A stretch of 64,000 nt of DNA from Leptodactylus fallax (taxonomy: Eukaryota; Chordata; Amphibia; Anura; Leptodactylidae), in assembly GCA_947044405.1 (NCBI GenBank), contig CAMRHE010000028.1, forward strand, positions 9,427,501 to 9,491,500. Direction: 5' to 3'. A program made the translations under genes and the position numbers. Numbering within the stretch: the first letter of the stretch is position 1; each line of letters starts with the position of its first letter. The notes under the pieces are model-generated. The model searched no databases, was not told where the DNA came from, and was given only the letters and a program-made list of their open reading frames with translations. This document shows positions 48,905-61,079 of the stretch, in pieces.

Positions 48905-49768
48905 ATGGATGCCAAGACGCGACGAGAGCATCGTCTTAGGAACAACCTCTGCCTGTACTGTGGTGCTTCCGGTCATTTTATCAGTGACTGCTCGATCAGA
49001 CCTCGCAGACCATCAGAAAAGCTTCAGTGCCTGAGTGGTAATCAGAAGAACCACTCAGGCAACCAGGTATTTGCCAGTAATAACAATAAGATGTTGTTAT
49101 CTGTGTCTCTGTCCTCTGGGGACAGATCTGTTTCTGGCCAGGCCTTAGTTGACTCTGGGTCTGCGGCAAACTTTGTCACATTCTCGTTTGTCTCAGCTTT
49201 AGGCATTGAGCTTTTGTCAGTTGACACTCCTCTGGCGGTTACTGGAACGGATTTTGCCCCACTGGCCAGGGGTAAGGTCCGATTCAAGACCCCCTTAATA
49301 ACGTTGCAAGTGGGTTCAGCTCATTCAGAGGTCATGAGCTTTTTTGTTATGGAGCATCTGTCTTCCGATATTATTTTGGGGCTCCTCTGGTTGAACCTCC
49401 ATAACCCTATTTTTGATTGGGGTAAAAGGGAGTTGGTAAAATGGGGAGACCAGTGCTCATCCCACTGTATTGTTTTGCACACCTTAAATTGTGTTACTGA
49501 GGAGACTGTCTCGGCTGCAAAAGGTGGGAAACACCAGGTGAATAAAAAATGTTTGCCTGGCCCACCAGTGTCCGTGGTTGTGCAAAAAGACCCTGAATTG
49601 AAGGCAGAGAAAATACTGGGTCCTACTAAAACTGGTTTATCTGATGAGGGTCCGGTGGCCCCTCATAAAGGGGGGTACTGTAACGTCTCTGCCGTTTCGG
49701 GTCTTGGCGCCGCCCTCCGCTCGCACGCTGTGGCGAAGGAGGCGTCTTCAATTTGGTTCTTTGTGTAA
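48905..49768 (+). CDS. Zinc knuckle and aspartic protease region of the LTR retrotransposon
   Basis: A 287-codon open frame. Residues 16-29 are CLYCGASGHFISDC, a CX2CX4HX4C zinc knuckle that binds RNA in Gag. Residues 80-85 are ALVDSG, the catalytic motif of a retropepsin-like protease, followed by SAANFV and, further on, IILGLLWLNLHNP, a usual second landmark (ILG.pWL) of gypsy proteases. The frame then passes without a polymerase domain into the 3' LTR, and its last 30 residues are LTR-encoded. It is in the same frame as the end of gag but separated by the TGA at 48899. Confidence 0.88.
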   Translation: MDAKTRREHRLRNNLCLYCGASGHFISDCSIRPRRPSEKLQCLSGNQKNHSGNQVFASNNNKMLLSVSLSSGDRSVSGQALVDSGSAANFVTFSFVSALGIELLSVDTPLAVTGTDFAPLARGKVRFKTPLITLQVGSAHSEVMSFFVMEHLSSDIILGLLWLNLHNPIFDWGKRELVKWGDQCSSHCIVLHTLNCVTEETVSAAKGGKHQVNKKCLPGPPVSVVVQKDPELKAEKILGPTKTGLSDEGPVAPHKGGYCNVSAVSGLGAALRSHAVAKEASSIWFFV

Positions 49769-50334
49769 GTTTCTTGATGCTCAGTCTGAACATGGTCCTA
49801 ATCAGTGTAATGGACTTCTAACCACACCCGTGTTCTAAGCATTTCTCTCTGGACGGTATAGAGTAAATATCTTCCTGGCTTGTGTGATTGACAGCCTGTG
49901 TGCCTATCAGGTGTGGGGCTGGGCCCAGACTTTCTATATACAGGATGTCACTTCTCTGCAAGTCGCTGGTTATTGCACTTGTGTTTTGCCTGCCCTCTTT
50001 ATTATTTCCCTTGCTACCTTGTTACCTTATTTTCTGACCACTGGCTTTGACTTTGACTATTCTCTTGGATTTAGATTTTGTACTGCATCGCTTGTTTGTT
50101 ACTGACCCCTTGGCTTCCTGACCTCTCTTCTGTGTTGTTTTGTCTTGTTCTGTTCTCTGTGTCACTTACCCAGTATAGGGCTTGTCTTCAGGTTGTCCTT
50201 TTGCCATTTAGGGTAACTGAGGCAATAGGAAGGGACAGTGGCTGGGGTTAGATTAGGGCTCACTTGTCTCTGTCCTTCCTCTCAGACCGCTGCAGTAGTG
50301 TCAGGGTATTGCTTCGTTTGGCAAGACCCTTACA
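49679..50334 (+). repeat. 3' LTR of the gypsy-type element
   Basis: 656 bp, same length as the 5' LTR and about 98 percent identical by eye. Its start follows the polypurine tract directly. Confidence 0.95.
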
Positions 50335-50359
50335 ACAACCTTTTGAGGCAGTCCCTGCA

Positions 50360-51041
<682 letters not shown>

Positions 51042-51471
51042 TTATCTAATAATTTGCACAGGATTGATACACTTTTGACATATACAGTATATTTGATAAC
51101 TTGTTCCCACTGACACAAAGAGAATACTTTTTGGAGGTCCCTTTATCTATCTACCATGTACTCAGTCTTGGCCTCCTCCACTATTAAAGCACTATGGATC
51201 AATGTCAGACTTTTACCTCCTTTATTACTTGCACCTAATACTTGGAGACGATGGTTTACGTGATTTAATCTTCTTATGGATGTCTTGTGCCCAAATGATT
51301 CTTTGTAGTTGGAGCAACCAAAGAGAGTAAAAAATTGTCACATTTTTCTGCATAAACTAAGCCAGCTAATAGTAGGTGTAAATCCTGACTAGACAGTCTA
51401 ATAATGAGATAGAATTATCATCCAACATCAAACACTTTGATGAATTTGGTGTATTTTAACACTATCTAGTC

Positions 51472-51918
51472 TAGGGGTCTCAAACACGGGGGTGCACATG
51501 TGGCCCTTGAGGCTGCAATCTGAGGCCCACAGCCTTATCCCCAATGCTGTCAATACAGATGGTTCTGAGGCTTCATGATAATATAGGCCACAAACCCGTG
51601 ATCTACCTGCTAGGAACAGCCTGTTCTGGGCACACTGCTGTGACATATGTGCACCTTGATCAGGGGAAGAGTGTGTGTCTGGGAGCAGTGACGTAAGTAC
51701 TGGGGCCACTGCTGGGGGACATTAAACTGTGTGAGGGGCCACTGCTGGGGAATAATAAACTGCATGGGGCCACTGCTGGGGAATATTAAAATGCATGGGG
51801 TCACTGCTGGAGTTATTTAACAATTAATTTGTATTGTATAAAATTTATAAGGAATGTGGCCGTTCAACAAATTTTTTTCTATGTGAGGCCCATTTGCAGG
51901 CCAAGTTTGAGACCCCTG
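51472..51918. mobile_element. hAT-type MITE with GGGGTCTCAAAC ends
   Basis: The ends TAGGGGTCTCAAACACGGGG and, inverted, CAGGGGTCTCAAACTTGGCC are typical of hAT elements. The flanks atctagtc (51464-51471) and gtgtagtc (51919-51926) agree at six of eight bases, as expected for an aged 8-bp duplication. Inside, 'ccactgctggggaatattaaactgcatgggg' is repeated about four times (51690-51820). No transposase. Confidence 0.85.
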
Positions 51919-52578
51919 GTGTAGTCTGACTTTGTACTGCCTTTTAGACATTACTAGTAAAACTGCCACATTGGAGGGTATTTATTATTGTATCTACGCC
52001 TGTTTTCTTGAATAGCTGTGTGATAATGTGACACATTATGTGTGTTCACTCGTTTGTTACTAAGGAAGTCCGTCCATAGATACATTCTATTCAGTCTTGC
52101 TCATCTCAGTGATTGTAGAGGGTGGTCCTTATCTCTCTTCATACAGTGAATGTGGAGGGGGGGGAGAGGTCGATTTTGTGGACAATCTGCACAGTCAAGT
52201 CTGCAAACTGTTACTGGGTGCAAAATACTGTGGATTCTGCACATGTCACAGCTTACAATGTAAGAAAAGTCTTCTATGTACTTTTATCTACTTCTGGCTA
52301 TTTACAGACAGCAGCAGCTTTACTGCCTGTGCTCATAGATTTAATTTTTTTCTTGTGTTTTATCTGCTTGGTTGCATGTAGTAGCCATGTATTTACAATC
52401 GGGTGTAATGGATCTCCTATATTATGGTCACTTGGGCTTTTCTCAGCTATTTACAACTGTATAGTTACTCCTGGCAGGAAGGCAGAACATTATCAGCTAT
52501 GGGTGGGGGAAGAGGACAGACTGCTGCTTAGTGTACAAGCCCCATGGCTGAAGACAAATGTAAACTAGACCCTGCACA

Positions 52579-53524
52579 TAATAATAATAATAATAATAGT
52601 CCTTTAATAGTCCCACAATGGGGAAATTCAGTGTGTTACAGCAGCAAAGATAAGCAGATACAAATACAAATACAACATGTACAGGAATATTCCAAGGTGA
52701 GAGGCATTACATTAATAGCAGACAGACAGATAGGACGTAGCAGAGGGGGGGGGGGGGGGATATAACAGGCAGAGAGATATTTTCAGTTCTCTGTGTGTAA
52801 TGATCTCCGTTTATGTCGGTGTTGGTTGTACAGCCTAACCGCGGTGGGGAGGAAAGACTTCCGATAGCGCTCCTTCTCACACCTAGGGTGGAGCAGTCGG
52901 TCACTGACAGTACTGCTCAGCGCGATCACAGTCTCATGCATGGGATGGGACTTCTTCTTCTGCATGGAGCTCACCACGGACAGTATCCTTCTGTCACCCA
53001 CCACCTGCACTGGGTCCAGTGGGCTCCCCAGGACAGAGCTGGCCCTTCTAATCAGCTTGTCAAGTTTATTTCTGTCCCTGGTTGATATACTGCTCCCCCA
53101 GCAGGCCACTCCAAAGAAGATGGCTGATGCCACTACCGAGTTGAAGAAAGTTCTAAGAAGTGCCCCCCGGATTCCAAAGGCTCTCAGCTTCCTAAGCAGG
53201 TAGAGCCTGCTGTGGCCCCTTCCTGTACAGGGCCTCCATATGATCTGCCCAGTCCAGCTTATTATTAAGGAGCAAACCCAGGTACTTATAGGTGTTCACA
53301 ATCTCGATGCCCGTCCCCAGGATGTCCACTGGTTTAGGAGGGCTTCTGCCTTTGCGGAAGTCCACCACCATCTCCTTGGTCTTCCCCGCGTTAATCTTCA
53401 GGTGGTTCCGGTGGCACCAGTCCACAAAATCCCGGTTCAGTTCTCTGTACTCCCTGTCATCATCATCTGTGATGAGACCCACTATTGCAGAGTCGTCAGA
53501 ATACTTCTGTAGGTAGTATTTCAA
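52579..53524 (-). mobile_element. Non-LTR retrotransposon (CR1/Rex1-type), 5' truncated
   Basis: The minus strand opens at the reverse-transcriptase catalytic box KYSDDSAIVG, continues ELNRDFVDWCHRNHLKINAG, KTKEMVVDFRKG, NTYKYLGLLLNNKLDW and, after a frame break near 53215, ASAIFFGVACWGSSISTRDR, NKLDKLIRRASSVLG and RYRKSFLPTAVRLYNQ, then stops. This is the end of ORF2. A short 3' UTR follows and ends in an (ATT)n-type tail at 52579-52600. Truncation right at the catalytic box is by chance. The 3' end matches the stub at 3815-3880. Confidence 0.9.
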
Positions 53525-54028
53525 CTTTTCATGAAAACTCAGGTACCCTTTAAAGGATGTTTTTAAACCTGTGCAGGAAATTATTATGTCATCCCTATAT
53601 AGTGTACTCAGTTGTGCGCTGACACTAATCCCTATGGCAGTCCTATTATTAGCCTCTATAGCCAGGGACAGAGTTTATTAGCAAGTTGTACATTATTGGA
53701 GACAGCAAGAAACCTTGTCTGGTCCCATTCAAAATATCAAATAGTACAACAACCTGGGGGAGAACATAACTTTTATAAGACATTCAAAAAGGTTCCTGCA
53801 AACCCAAACCTGCCCAGAGTAGCTCATATAAAATCAAGTGCTCTCTGTGCAATCTATGTGGGCTCCTGCCCTCCTGCAAGCATCCATAGACTGCAAATCC
53901 TTGTTGGCCCCTGGATATTAGGAAAGTAATTATTCTTTTCAGCTGAGTTACCATTAGAAAATGTTTTTGATAAGCTTGTTCATTAGGGAAAAATTACCTC
54001 AGGTTTGTACCCATTTTTTTCAAATTGA

Positions 54029-54286
54029 CTCTAAGTTCACACTAGCGTTTGGGTTTCCATTCTTCGGGTCGATTGGGGACCCGAAAAAACGGAAACCCAA
54101 TCCAATTAAAAGCGGTTATCCGCAGAAACCAGTGGACTCCATAGACTATAATGGGGTCCGCCGGGTTTCTGCCCGAAAAATGTGGAGAGAAAAGTCCTGC
54201 TTGTAGGACTTTTCTATCTGGATTTTTCAAGCGGATTCGGGAATGGAATCCCCGAATGGAATCTAAGCGCTGGTGTGAACCCAGCC
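54029..54286. mobile_element. MITE with CTAGGTTCACAC ends, copy 3
   Basis: The ends ctctaagttcacactagcgt and, inverted, ggctgggttcacaccagcgc; the central catagactataatggggtcc; and the inverted pair aaaagtcctgcttgtaggac all match copies 1 and 2. The flanks are TGA and TTA, compatible with a mutated 3-bp duplication. Confidence 0.8.
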
Positions 54287-54688
54287 TTAGATAACATGAC
54301 AATGATATCTTCCAACATTTCTCTTGGAAATGGAAAACAGCTACAAGCAAGGTTAAAAATAATTTTTAATAGGGTTAATAGGCCATAAGATCACAGGACT
54401 TTCTGAACTTCATATTGATTTTTTACACATACCCTCAGGTGAAGATCTTGAGCTGGTAACATATTCAGCTTAGAGGCTATGGAAGTCTTTGCATCATTTT
54501 TTTTATTGAATTGCATCTGTTATGCAATAAAACATATTTTTTAAATTGGTTTTAAGTAAAAAGTTTATAACCATTTGTCTTCTGCAGCCTATGTGTTTTC
54601 ATACATTGCAGGCAGCTCAGTCTTGTTCAGAGTAAAATCCATCACTTTATAGACCTTATCTCTGCCCTCCTGAATAATCTTTTAAGTT

Positions 54689-55947
54689 CAGTGGCGTAAC
54701 TAGGAATGGCTGGGCCCCAAGGCGAACATTTGACATGGGGTCCCCAAACTGTAAAATATGCTCAACAATGGCCCCAGATAGTATTATATGCTCGACAGTG
54801 GCCCCCATACAGCATTATATGCTCTACCTTGCTCTCCCCATACACAGTATAATATGCTCCCCACAGTGGCCCCACACAGTATAATATGCTCCCCACAGTG
54901 GCCCCCACCCAGTATTATATGCCCCCCACACTGGGCCCCACCCAGTATTATATGCTCCACAGTGGCCCCCACCCAGTATTATAAGCTCCACAGTGGCCCC
55001 CACCCAGTATATGTTCCACAGTGGCCCCTACACAGTAGTATATGCTCTACAGTGGCCCCACCCAGTAGTATATGCTCTACAGTGGCCCCACCCAGTAGTA
55101 TATGCTCTACAGTGGCCCCCACCAGTATATGTTCCACAGTGGCCCCTACACAGTAGTATATGCCCACAGTGGCCCCACCCAGTAGTATATGCTCTACAGT
55201 GGCCCCCACCCAGTGTATGTTCCACAGTGGCCCCTACACAGTAGTATATGCCCACAGTGGCCCCTACACAGTAGTATACGCTCACAGTGGCCCCACCCAG
55301 TAGTATATGCTCTACAGTGGCCCCTACACAGTATTATATGCTCCCAACAGCCCCCTCCGCTTCGGTGCTATTATTATACTCTGGGGTCTCCTCAGACCCC
55401 AGAGTATAATCAGAGGCCCAGGGAAGATGATTAAAAATAACAAACTCTCATACTCACCTTGCCTTACCTTTCCTTGGCATCCTCGCTCCATCCTGCCATC
55501 TTCAGGCCCACTTCTGACGTCGCTGCTGAGGCCTGTGATTGGGCCTCAGCAGTCACATGGGGGCGCACTGACATCATTACGCGGCTGCGCCCCATGTGAC
55601 CGCTGGGGCCTAATCACAGGCCTCAGTCACATGACGGAAGAGCGCGCGCCAGAGAGAACGCTGTGCCCAGGAGAGGTGAGAATATGTATTTATTGTTTTC
55701 AGTCACCTCCCCTGGGCTGCCATCTATTGGAAAGGGGCCTGCAATATGCCAGGGCCCCTTTCCAATAACTGTATGTATAGTGGTCGAGGAGCCAGGCTTT
55801 CCCCAACCGCTATCAAAGTGATCCGGGGCCCCGTATGCCACTGGTTTGTGGGGTTCGCGGTAGCGGCTGCCACAGGGCTCCTGGCCCCCTAATGTCCTAG
55901 GCCCTGTGGCAGCTGCTACCGCTTCTACCCCGGTATTTACGCCCCTG
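54689..55947. mobile_element. hAT-type element with perfect 8-bp duplication and an internal minisatellite
   Basis: TTTAAGTT occurs at 54681-54688 and again at 55948-55955. The ends are CAGTGGCGTAACTAGG and, inverted, CAGGGGCGTAAATACC. Inside are a 30-bp array (54735-55345), an inverted repeat pair around the gcctcagcagtcacatgggg region (55530-55630), and a second one near the right end (tgccactggtttgtgg side, 55850-55925). There is no transposase frame. At 1259 bp, about half its length is tandem array. Confidence 0.9.
54735..55345. repeat. About 30-bp minisatellite inside a hAT element, about 20 copies
   Basis: The unit is cagtggcccccacccagtat followed by tatatgctcca, with variants (cctacacagtagtatatgc, gtatatgttccacagtgg). 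It yields open frames of repeated Tyr-Val-Pro-Gln-Trp and Val-Glu-His-Ile-Leu, which are artefacts. Confidence 0.93.
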
Positions 55948-57087
55948 TTTAAGTTGTCATCTAAACAACAATAGAATAAACTTACAGTAAATTAAAAACA
56001 TGTCAGCTTACAATATTGTTCAGGAAGGCAGAAATAAGGGCTACAGACTGAGCAGCTTTCAATGGATGAGAACGCATGCTGCAGACTACAAAATAGAAAT
56101 GAATGAGAATTTTTAATTAAAACCATTTACAAAAATACTTTTTATCACATAACAGACACAATTCAATAAACGATATGCTAAAGGGGTTCAGTTTATTGCT
56201 TAGACTGGATACAATGGCAAACACCCAGCTGTGAGAAGTACAGGGTTTCAGCCTCTGGATATAAACAATAATGTTACCATTCCCTTACAGTAAACAGAGA
56301 TCTAGAAATGATGGGAAATGGAAACACATAGTACAATATATCAGCCAACTGCAGAGCTTCTCACTGGTGATTTTTGGATGAATCATGATATATAGTGTAG
56401 TTTTTGTTCAGGCTAAAAATAAAGTATTAAATTAAATATTGTCTGTTAATTATACACGGAGTAAAAATGATGAGAAAGGAAATAAATCTTGTGAGACTTC
56501 ATCATCCATATTTAAACATGAAAATCTCATGCTAAATCACAATTTTACATAATAACTCCGGAGAGTCGTGCACCAATGATATAGCCTTGGGTTTCTGCAC
56601 ATACTTTCAGGAAATAGTTCTGTACACATCATGATTTAATTTCCACAATTTAGCAGATATTAATTTCCTTGCAGAAAGATCTTCAATCGTTCAGGGACTG
56701 AGGCTCATAAAAGTGATTCCTTCTTGGTGAATATTAAATTATCTGAACGTGCTATGGGATATGGAGCTGTTGGAGCTGGTGTGGGAGAAGCATACCTGTC
56801 CTGATATTTAACAGGGGGCTTCTGGCAATACAATACAATGAGCTTTCCGGCATTTTAAGGGAATTAACATAAAGCGTCCTATAGTCTTTGATTTGAATAT
56901 TGGTAGGGGAGATTCAGAAAGATGTGCATGGTCTGGGTAACAGCATCATTGGAGTGCGGGACAGTAGACCTAGCTGGTACTCACGGCATCATAGTTCACA
57001 CAGGTTGCGGAATACACATAGCCATCAGAAGTGACCCTTAGTATAAAAAATGTGCAAGTGAGCACCCTCACAAAATGTTGGCCCCTT

Positions 57088-57432
57088 AGAAATGCATGTG
57101 GTGTAAATTGCATTGAAGGTATTCATTTTTACTGGTGCTGTATTTGTGAGTTATCCACTTTGTTTTGGTCCTCAGTTGTGTCATGTGACCAGCAATAAGA
57201 CTCTCCAACTGCACGGACAGGAAGTCACTTTCATCATACATTCCAATGACAGCCTTGATGTAAGTCTTAGAAGAATGAATAGAGAACTGACTCCCTGTCT
57301 ATGCATAAGATGCTGTGTCATTTTGAGAGTCAGAGTGCTGGTCACATGACACAACTGAGGACCAGAAGGGAGTGGAAACCTCAAATACAGAAGAAGATTA
57401 CCACTGCAAATTACATCATGTTCCATTCTAAA
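57088..57432. mobile_element. Foldback MITE
   Basis: ttttggtcctcagttgtgtc followed by atgtgaccagca (57163-57193) is inverted near-perfectly at 57339-57370. The outer arms continue the match (tgtaaattgcattgaaggta at left, tacctac-type complement ttaccactgcaaattacatc at right). A copy of the right arm recurs at 57980-58080. Confidence 0.8.
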
Positions 57433-57473
57433 GGCTCAGGGAAATTTTTTTTTTTTGTGGTAATGCTTCTTTA

Positions 57474-57692
57474 GGCTGAGGCCCCACGTTGAGGAAATGC
57501 AGCTTCTTTTGTTGCAGATTTTGTTGCAGTTTTTTGAGCCAAAGCCAGGAGTGGATTGAGCAGAAGGAAGAAGTATAAGAACTTCATAAATATTTCCCAT
57601 TCCCTCTTTAGCCATTCTTGGCTTTGGCTCAAAAAAATGCAGCAAAATCTGCAACAAAAGAAGCTGTGTTTCCACTACGTGGGGCCACAGAC
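57474..57692. mobile_element. Palindromic MITE, GGCCCCAC family, long perfect arms
   Basis: Arms of about 85 bp: aggccccacgttgaggaaat ... cttttgttgcagattttgtt ... gagccaaagcc at the left, and the complement ggctttggctcaaaaaaatg ... aacaaaagaagctgtgtttc ... acgtggggccacag at the right. The loop is short. Transcribed, it would form a long hairpin. The same palindrome is at 14123-14346. Confidence 0.85.
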
Positions 57693-58066
57693 TTAAAGAG
57701 GATCTTTCTCCACCGTTGCTAGGCCACCTCTTTAATAGACTCCACTTAACGGATTCTGGTGCAGTTAGATTTTTTCGTCTATTCCCCACAGTTCCTGAGT
57801 AATCATTTTTGGTAGTTTTGGTGCCTCATATGCTATTTAGGCTCTCATCTGTCAGGTGGGCGGTGTCTCAGGCAGGAGCAGGTAAGGAGTGTGATTCTGA
57901 ACTCTGACACCACCCACTTGACAGTAAAGAGCTTAAATAGCACATCAGACACCAAAATTAACAGCACAGATTGCTCAGGATCTGTGACCAGCCGAGGATA
58001 AGAAGGGAATGAAAACCTCACAAATACAGCCACCAATAAGACTATTACCTTCACTGTAAATTACAT
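57693..58066. mobile_element. Foldback MITE related to the copy at 6627-6970
   Basis: ttaaagaggatctttctcca, gattctggtgcagttagatt, then tcctgagtaatcattttt and caggtgggcggtgtctcagg correspond block by block to the copy at 6627. TTAA at 57693 adjoins the preceding palindromic MITE. The right arm has been replaced or joined by the 57088-57432 family. Confidence 0.65.
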
Positions 58067-58333
58067 CATGTACCATTCTAATGACCCAGAGAAAAAACAA
58101 ACAGTAAACAAAAATGTCATGTGAACAGGCCCTTACATGTTCTGAACAACTTACATGTACAACTTAATCTTGGAAACTTGTAGTTTGCAACAACTTCTCC
58201 CACCAAAAATAGCTAAAACTACGTAAAGAAATTTAGTTGTCCAAGTTGGACAAATTGTTACAAATCCCAAAGACCACCCAAAATAACATAAAATAACTCA
58301 ATACCTTTGAAGAAACAAATCAGTCTTACTCAC

Positions 58334-58759
58334 CTCATCCGAGCCAGATCCAAAAATCAGAAGATCGAATGGTATTGCTGCGACCATATCTATTAGGAAC
58401 CAGCCCTTGAAGTAATGAATTGCTATTTTTGCAGGATCGCTGACAACTTCTTCATTCTGATTGACGTATGTGGTCCGAAAGTTTATGAGAATATCGATGA
58501 TAAACATGATATCTACAATTAGGTCCACGACATTCAGGGGGTTGCAGGAATATCCACACGTACGCCTCTTCTGCTCCTCTATGTCATTAAGTAGGAAGGC
58601 AGCCGAGTAGGGTGTAAAAATGGCAGTGTATATAACAAGCAATAAAATTAACCAGTCCCATACGGCCTTAAACGGGCTATAGTGCAATATAGTAAACTTA
58701 TTGATACGAGGTGTTTGAAGTTTGTATTCCGGCAAGACGTCGGCTCCCAAAGACAGGAC
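58334..58759 (-). CDS. kcnh7: kcnh7 exon: S1-S3 of the voltage sensor (KCNH2 exon 6 equivalent)
   Basis: The 426-nt exon encodes 142 residues, phase 0 at both ends. The acceptor reads ...tgtctccacag and the donor reads GAG|GTGAGT. It opens with [14 protein letters not shown], the conserved linker before S1. S1 is [16 protein letters not shown]2 is [15 protein letters not shown], followed by [16 protein letters not shown], and S3 is [16 protein letters not shown]. The exon ends GSGSDE. Acidic residues in S2 and S3 that pair with S4 arginines in this family are present. The KCNH2 counterpart is 429 nt, so the one-codon difference is in line with a paralogue. No stop or frameshift is seen. The next exon upstream in the transcript was not found up to position 64000. 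Confidence 0.97.
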
Positions 58760-61079
58760 CTGTGGAGACACATCATTAAAGATGACAATTAGTGAAGATC
58801 TACTGTCTAGTATTACCATAAAAGCTGGATTTGTATTACCCATTTTACTATATCACTGGCAAATTCTGCAACGTTTTATAACATATCTTATTGTAGAAAG
58901 TACAAGCAGACACAGAAAGGTGAATTAACGGATAGGATTTTTTGTTGTTTTTTTGAGTTTTGAAGACGGGGTTTGACTTTCTTAGAAGAGAATGTGTAAT
59001 TAGGAAATGGCCCACTAGCTAAATTAAGTTAAACTTACAGAATTTTTAAAGATTTTTATTAATTTTTAAAGATTTTCCGGCACTGAGCCTCATAATATGC
59101 TGGCACTTCCTGATCACTTTTCATCTCATTATCATAATAGGCAGTATTACAATGACAGATAACACTTATACATAGCTGACAAAGAATCACACCATTCTGG
59201 TGGTGGTCACAGCTTACTTCTTGCCCATTCCTGTACAATGACTTTTGTACAAATCACAGAGCATGCCCACAACACTCTCCCATAGAAGTCAATGGGGGCC
59301 CAAAAATGTATTGGTTAGACAAAGATCATACGGAATAACCAAAAAGCATGCAAATTACTACACACACACCCCACACTGAGTGTCAGACTGTTGCCTCAGC
59401 AGCATCTCTCCATGAGAGTTGTAAGGTATTCTTGAAGTCTGGACAACCCCTTTAACTCTATGGATGCTTTAAAGGGGACCTTCCATATCCTCTAGTACTG
59501 GGCATGGTATATACCATTACAAAGCTGTCAGTGCACTAAATTCAACATACTTTCATGTTTGTTGGTATCTTTCCCTATTACAGAGCTATTGGTGCCTTTA
59601 ATTTTGGGTACTAAGCCTTATGGCTCAGCAGGTCTTTAATTAATAATGATCCCTTAGGAGAGGCAGAGATTGGTGGGTGGTCTGGCTCCTGGAACCCCCA
59701 CCAGTCAGCTGTTTGAGGGGGTTACACTTCATTACCAGGCAAGGCACCATACATTCTCTAGTGGCTGTGCCTGGTACTACATGTAGCTCTGTCCCAATCA
59801 CTTGAATGTGCACTGCAGCTGATCGGTGGGGGGCGCCTGGAGTCAGATGCCCACCAACTGGATATAGATGAACTATCTTCAGGACAGGCCACCAATCTTA
59901 GATTCTCAAAAACCCTTTAATGTATTTGAGACCTTATTATAGGTGCCAAAATTGTGATCCACAAATAGATAAGTTACAATTAGAAGAGTTTCCAGACTTT
60001 ATATCCTGGTTGTTTGACTATGAGACAATGAGAGATCTGCACGTAAAGTGCATTCCAGCGAGGGGTTAAACTTTCACTGAAGTCCTTTATTTGGGCCATG
60101 TTCCTTAGTACGGTCAGCATTAGTCCTCTTCTGACAGACCACAGACTGGTTTTTAAACAATGTTTATACCTCTAGATTTCATGACAATATAGAAAATTTT
60201 CTACACTTAGCTTGTAAAATGACATGCTCGCAATGATAAAATGTGAAAACGCCATTTGTTACAAACACCAGAAGCAAAATGGGCTTGAAGAGAAAACATC
60301 CATTATCTCCCGGTATGTACTTAGCGCTTAGTGCTCCATGAAACTACAACAACCTAAAATTACTACAACAATTTCCCATTTTTACGCTAACCAGCAAACA
60401 ATAGAAGTGATTTAAAGGGCTTTTCCAGGAGGTTAGTGCTCGCTGTATAACTTACTCATAAAGGTTCACTGTATTGTACAGCAAAGCTACAAGTGGCCAA
60501 ATATTAGGCTACAATTACACCCGTCAGCGGGAACATTGTAAAATGTTATAGTGAAGGGCTTGGCTTTATTTGTGTCTACTGAAAGGGTGGCATTGTCATG
60601 ACATTGCTCCTTATTACTAGAGATGGGCACACCAGCTGGGAATGAACTAGGTTCAGCCCAAACTTTCCAAAAATTTTGGGTTTGAATAAACCCAAACTTT
60701 TCATGTCTTGAATTTGCACAAACCAGCTAAAATGGCAGTGTGAAAGCATGGAGCATACAGAGAAGAATATAGAAGTATAGTGTTAGAACCGGATTATAAG
60801 CCTTTGATTTAATTGATAGAGCGATATAGGAGTCACTCTGTGTCTGTCAGTCACATCGTCCGAGCAGTAGCACAGGCTGTGTGTGCCAGTGCCATGATAG
60901 AGAGAGATAGGAGTCACTCTGTCTGTCTGTTGCACTGTTAGAGTAGCAGCACAAGTTGTGCGTGTCAGTAAAGTGTTACCTGTATTCTGTGAGTCAGTAT
61001 GATCACGGTGATACCAAATTTATATAGTATTTGTAATTTTTTGATACCTTTTAATAAAATTAAAAACTTAGCAAAATAG

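Larger units (their letters stand above)
47463..50334 (+). mobile_element. Non-autonomous Ty3/gypsy-type LTR retrotransposon (gag and protease only)
   Basis: Two LTRs of 656 bp (47463-48118 and 49679-50334) begin TGTAACG and end CTTACA. The flanks are acaag (47458-47462) and acaac (50335-50339), a 5-bp duplication with one change. By eye I count about 14 differences between the LTRs, roughly 2 percent, so the insertion is fairly young. A purine tract (aaaggggggta) precedes the 3' LTR. The internal 1560 bp encode Gag, a zinc knuckle and a protease, then run straight into the 3' LTR: reverse transcriptase, RNase H and integrase are absent. Confidence 0.92.

Noticed and set aside
54784..55434. 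Overlapping frames rich in Tyr, Val, Pro, Gln, Trp or Gly, His, Ile, Leu
   Set aside because: They translate the 30-bp array inside the hAT element; no start, splice or domain evidence.
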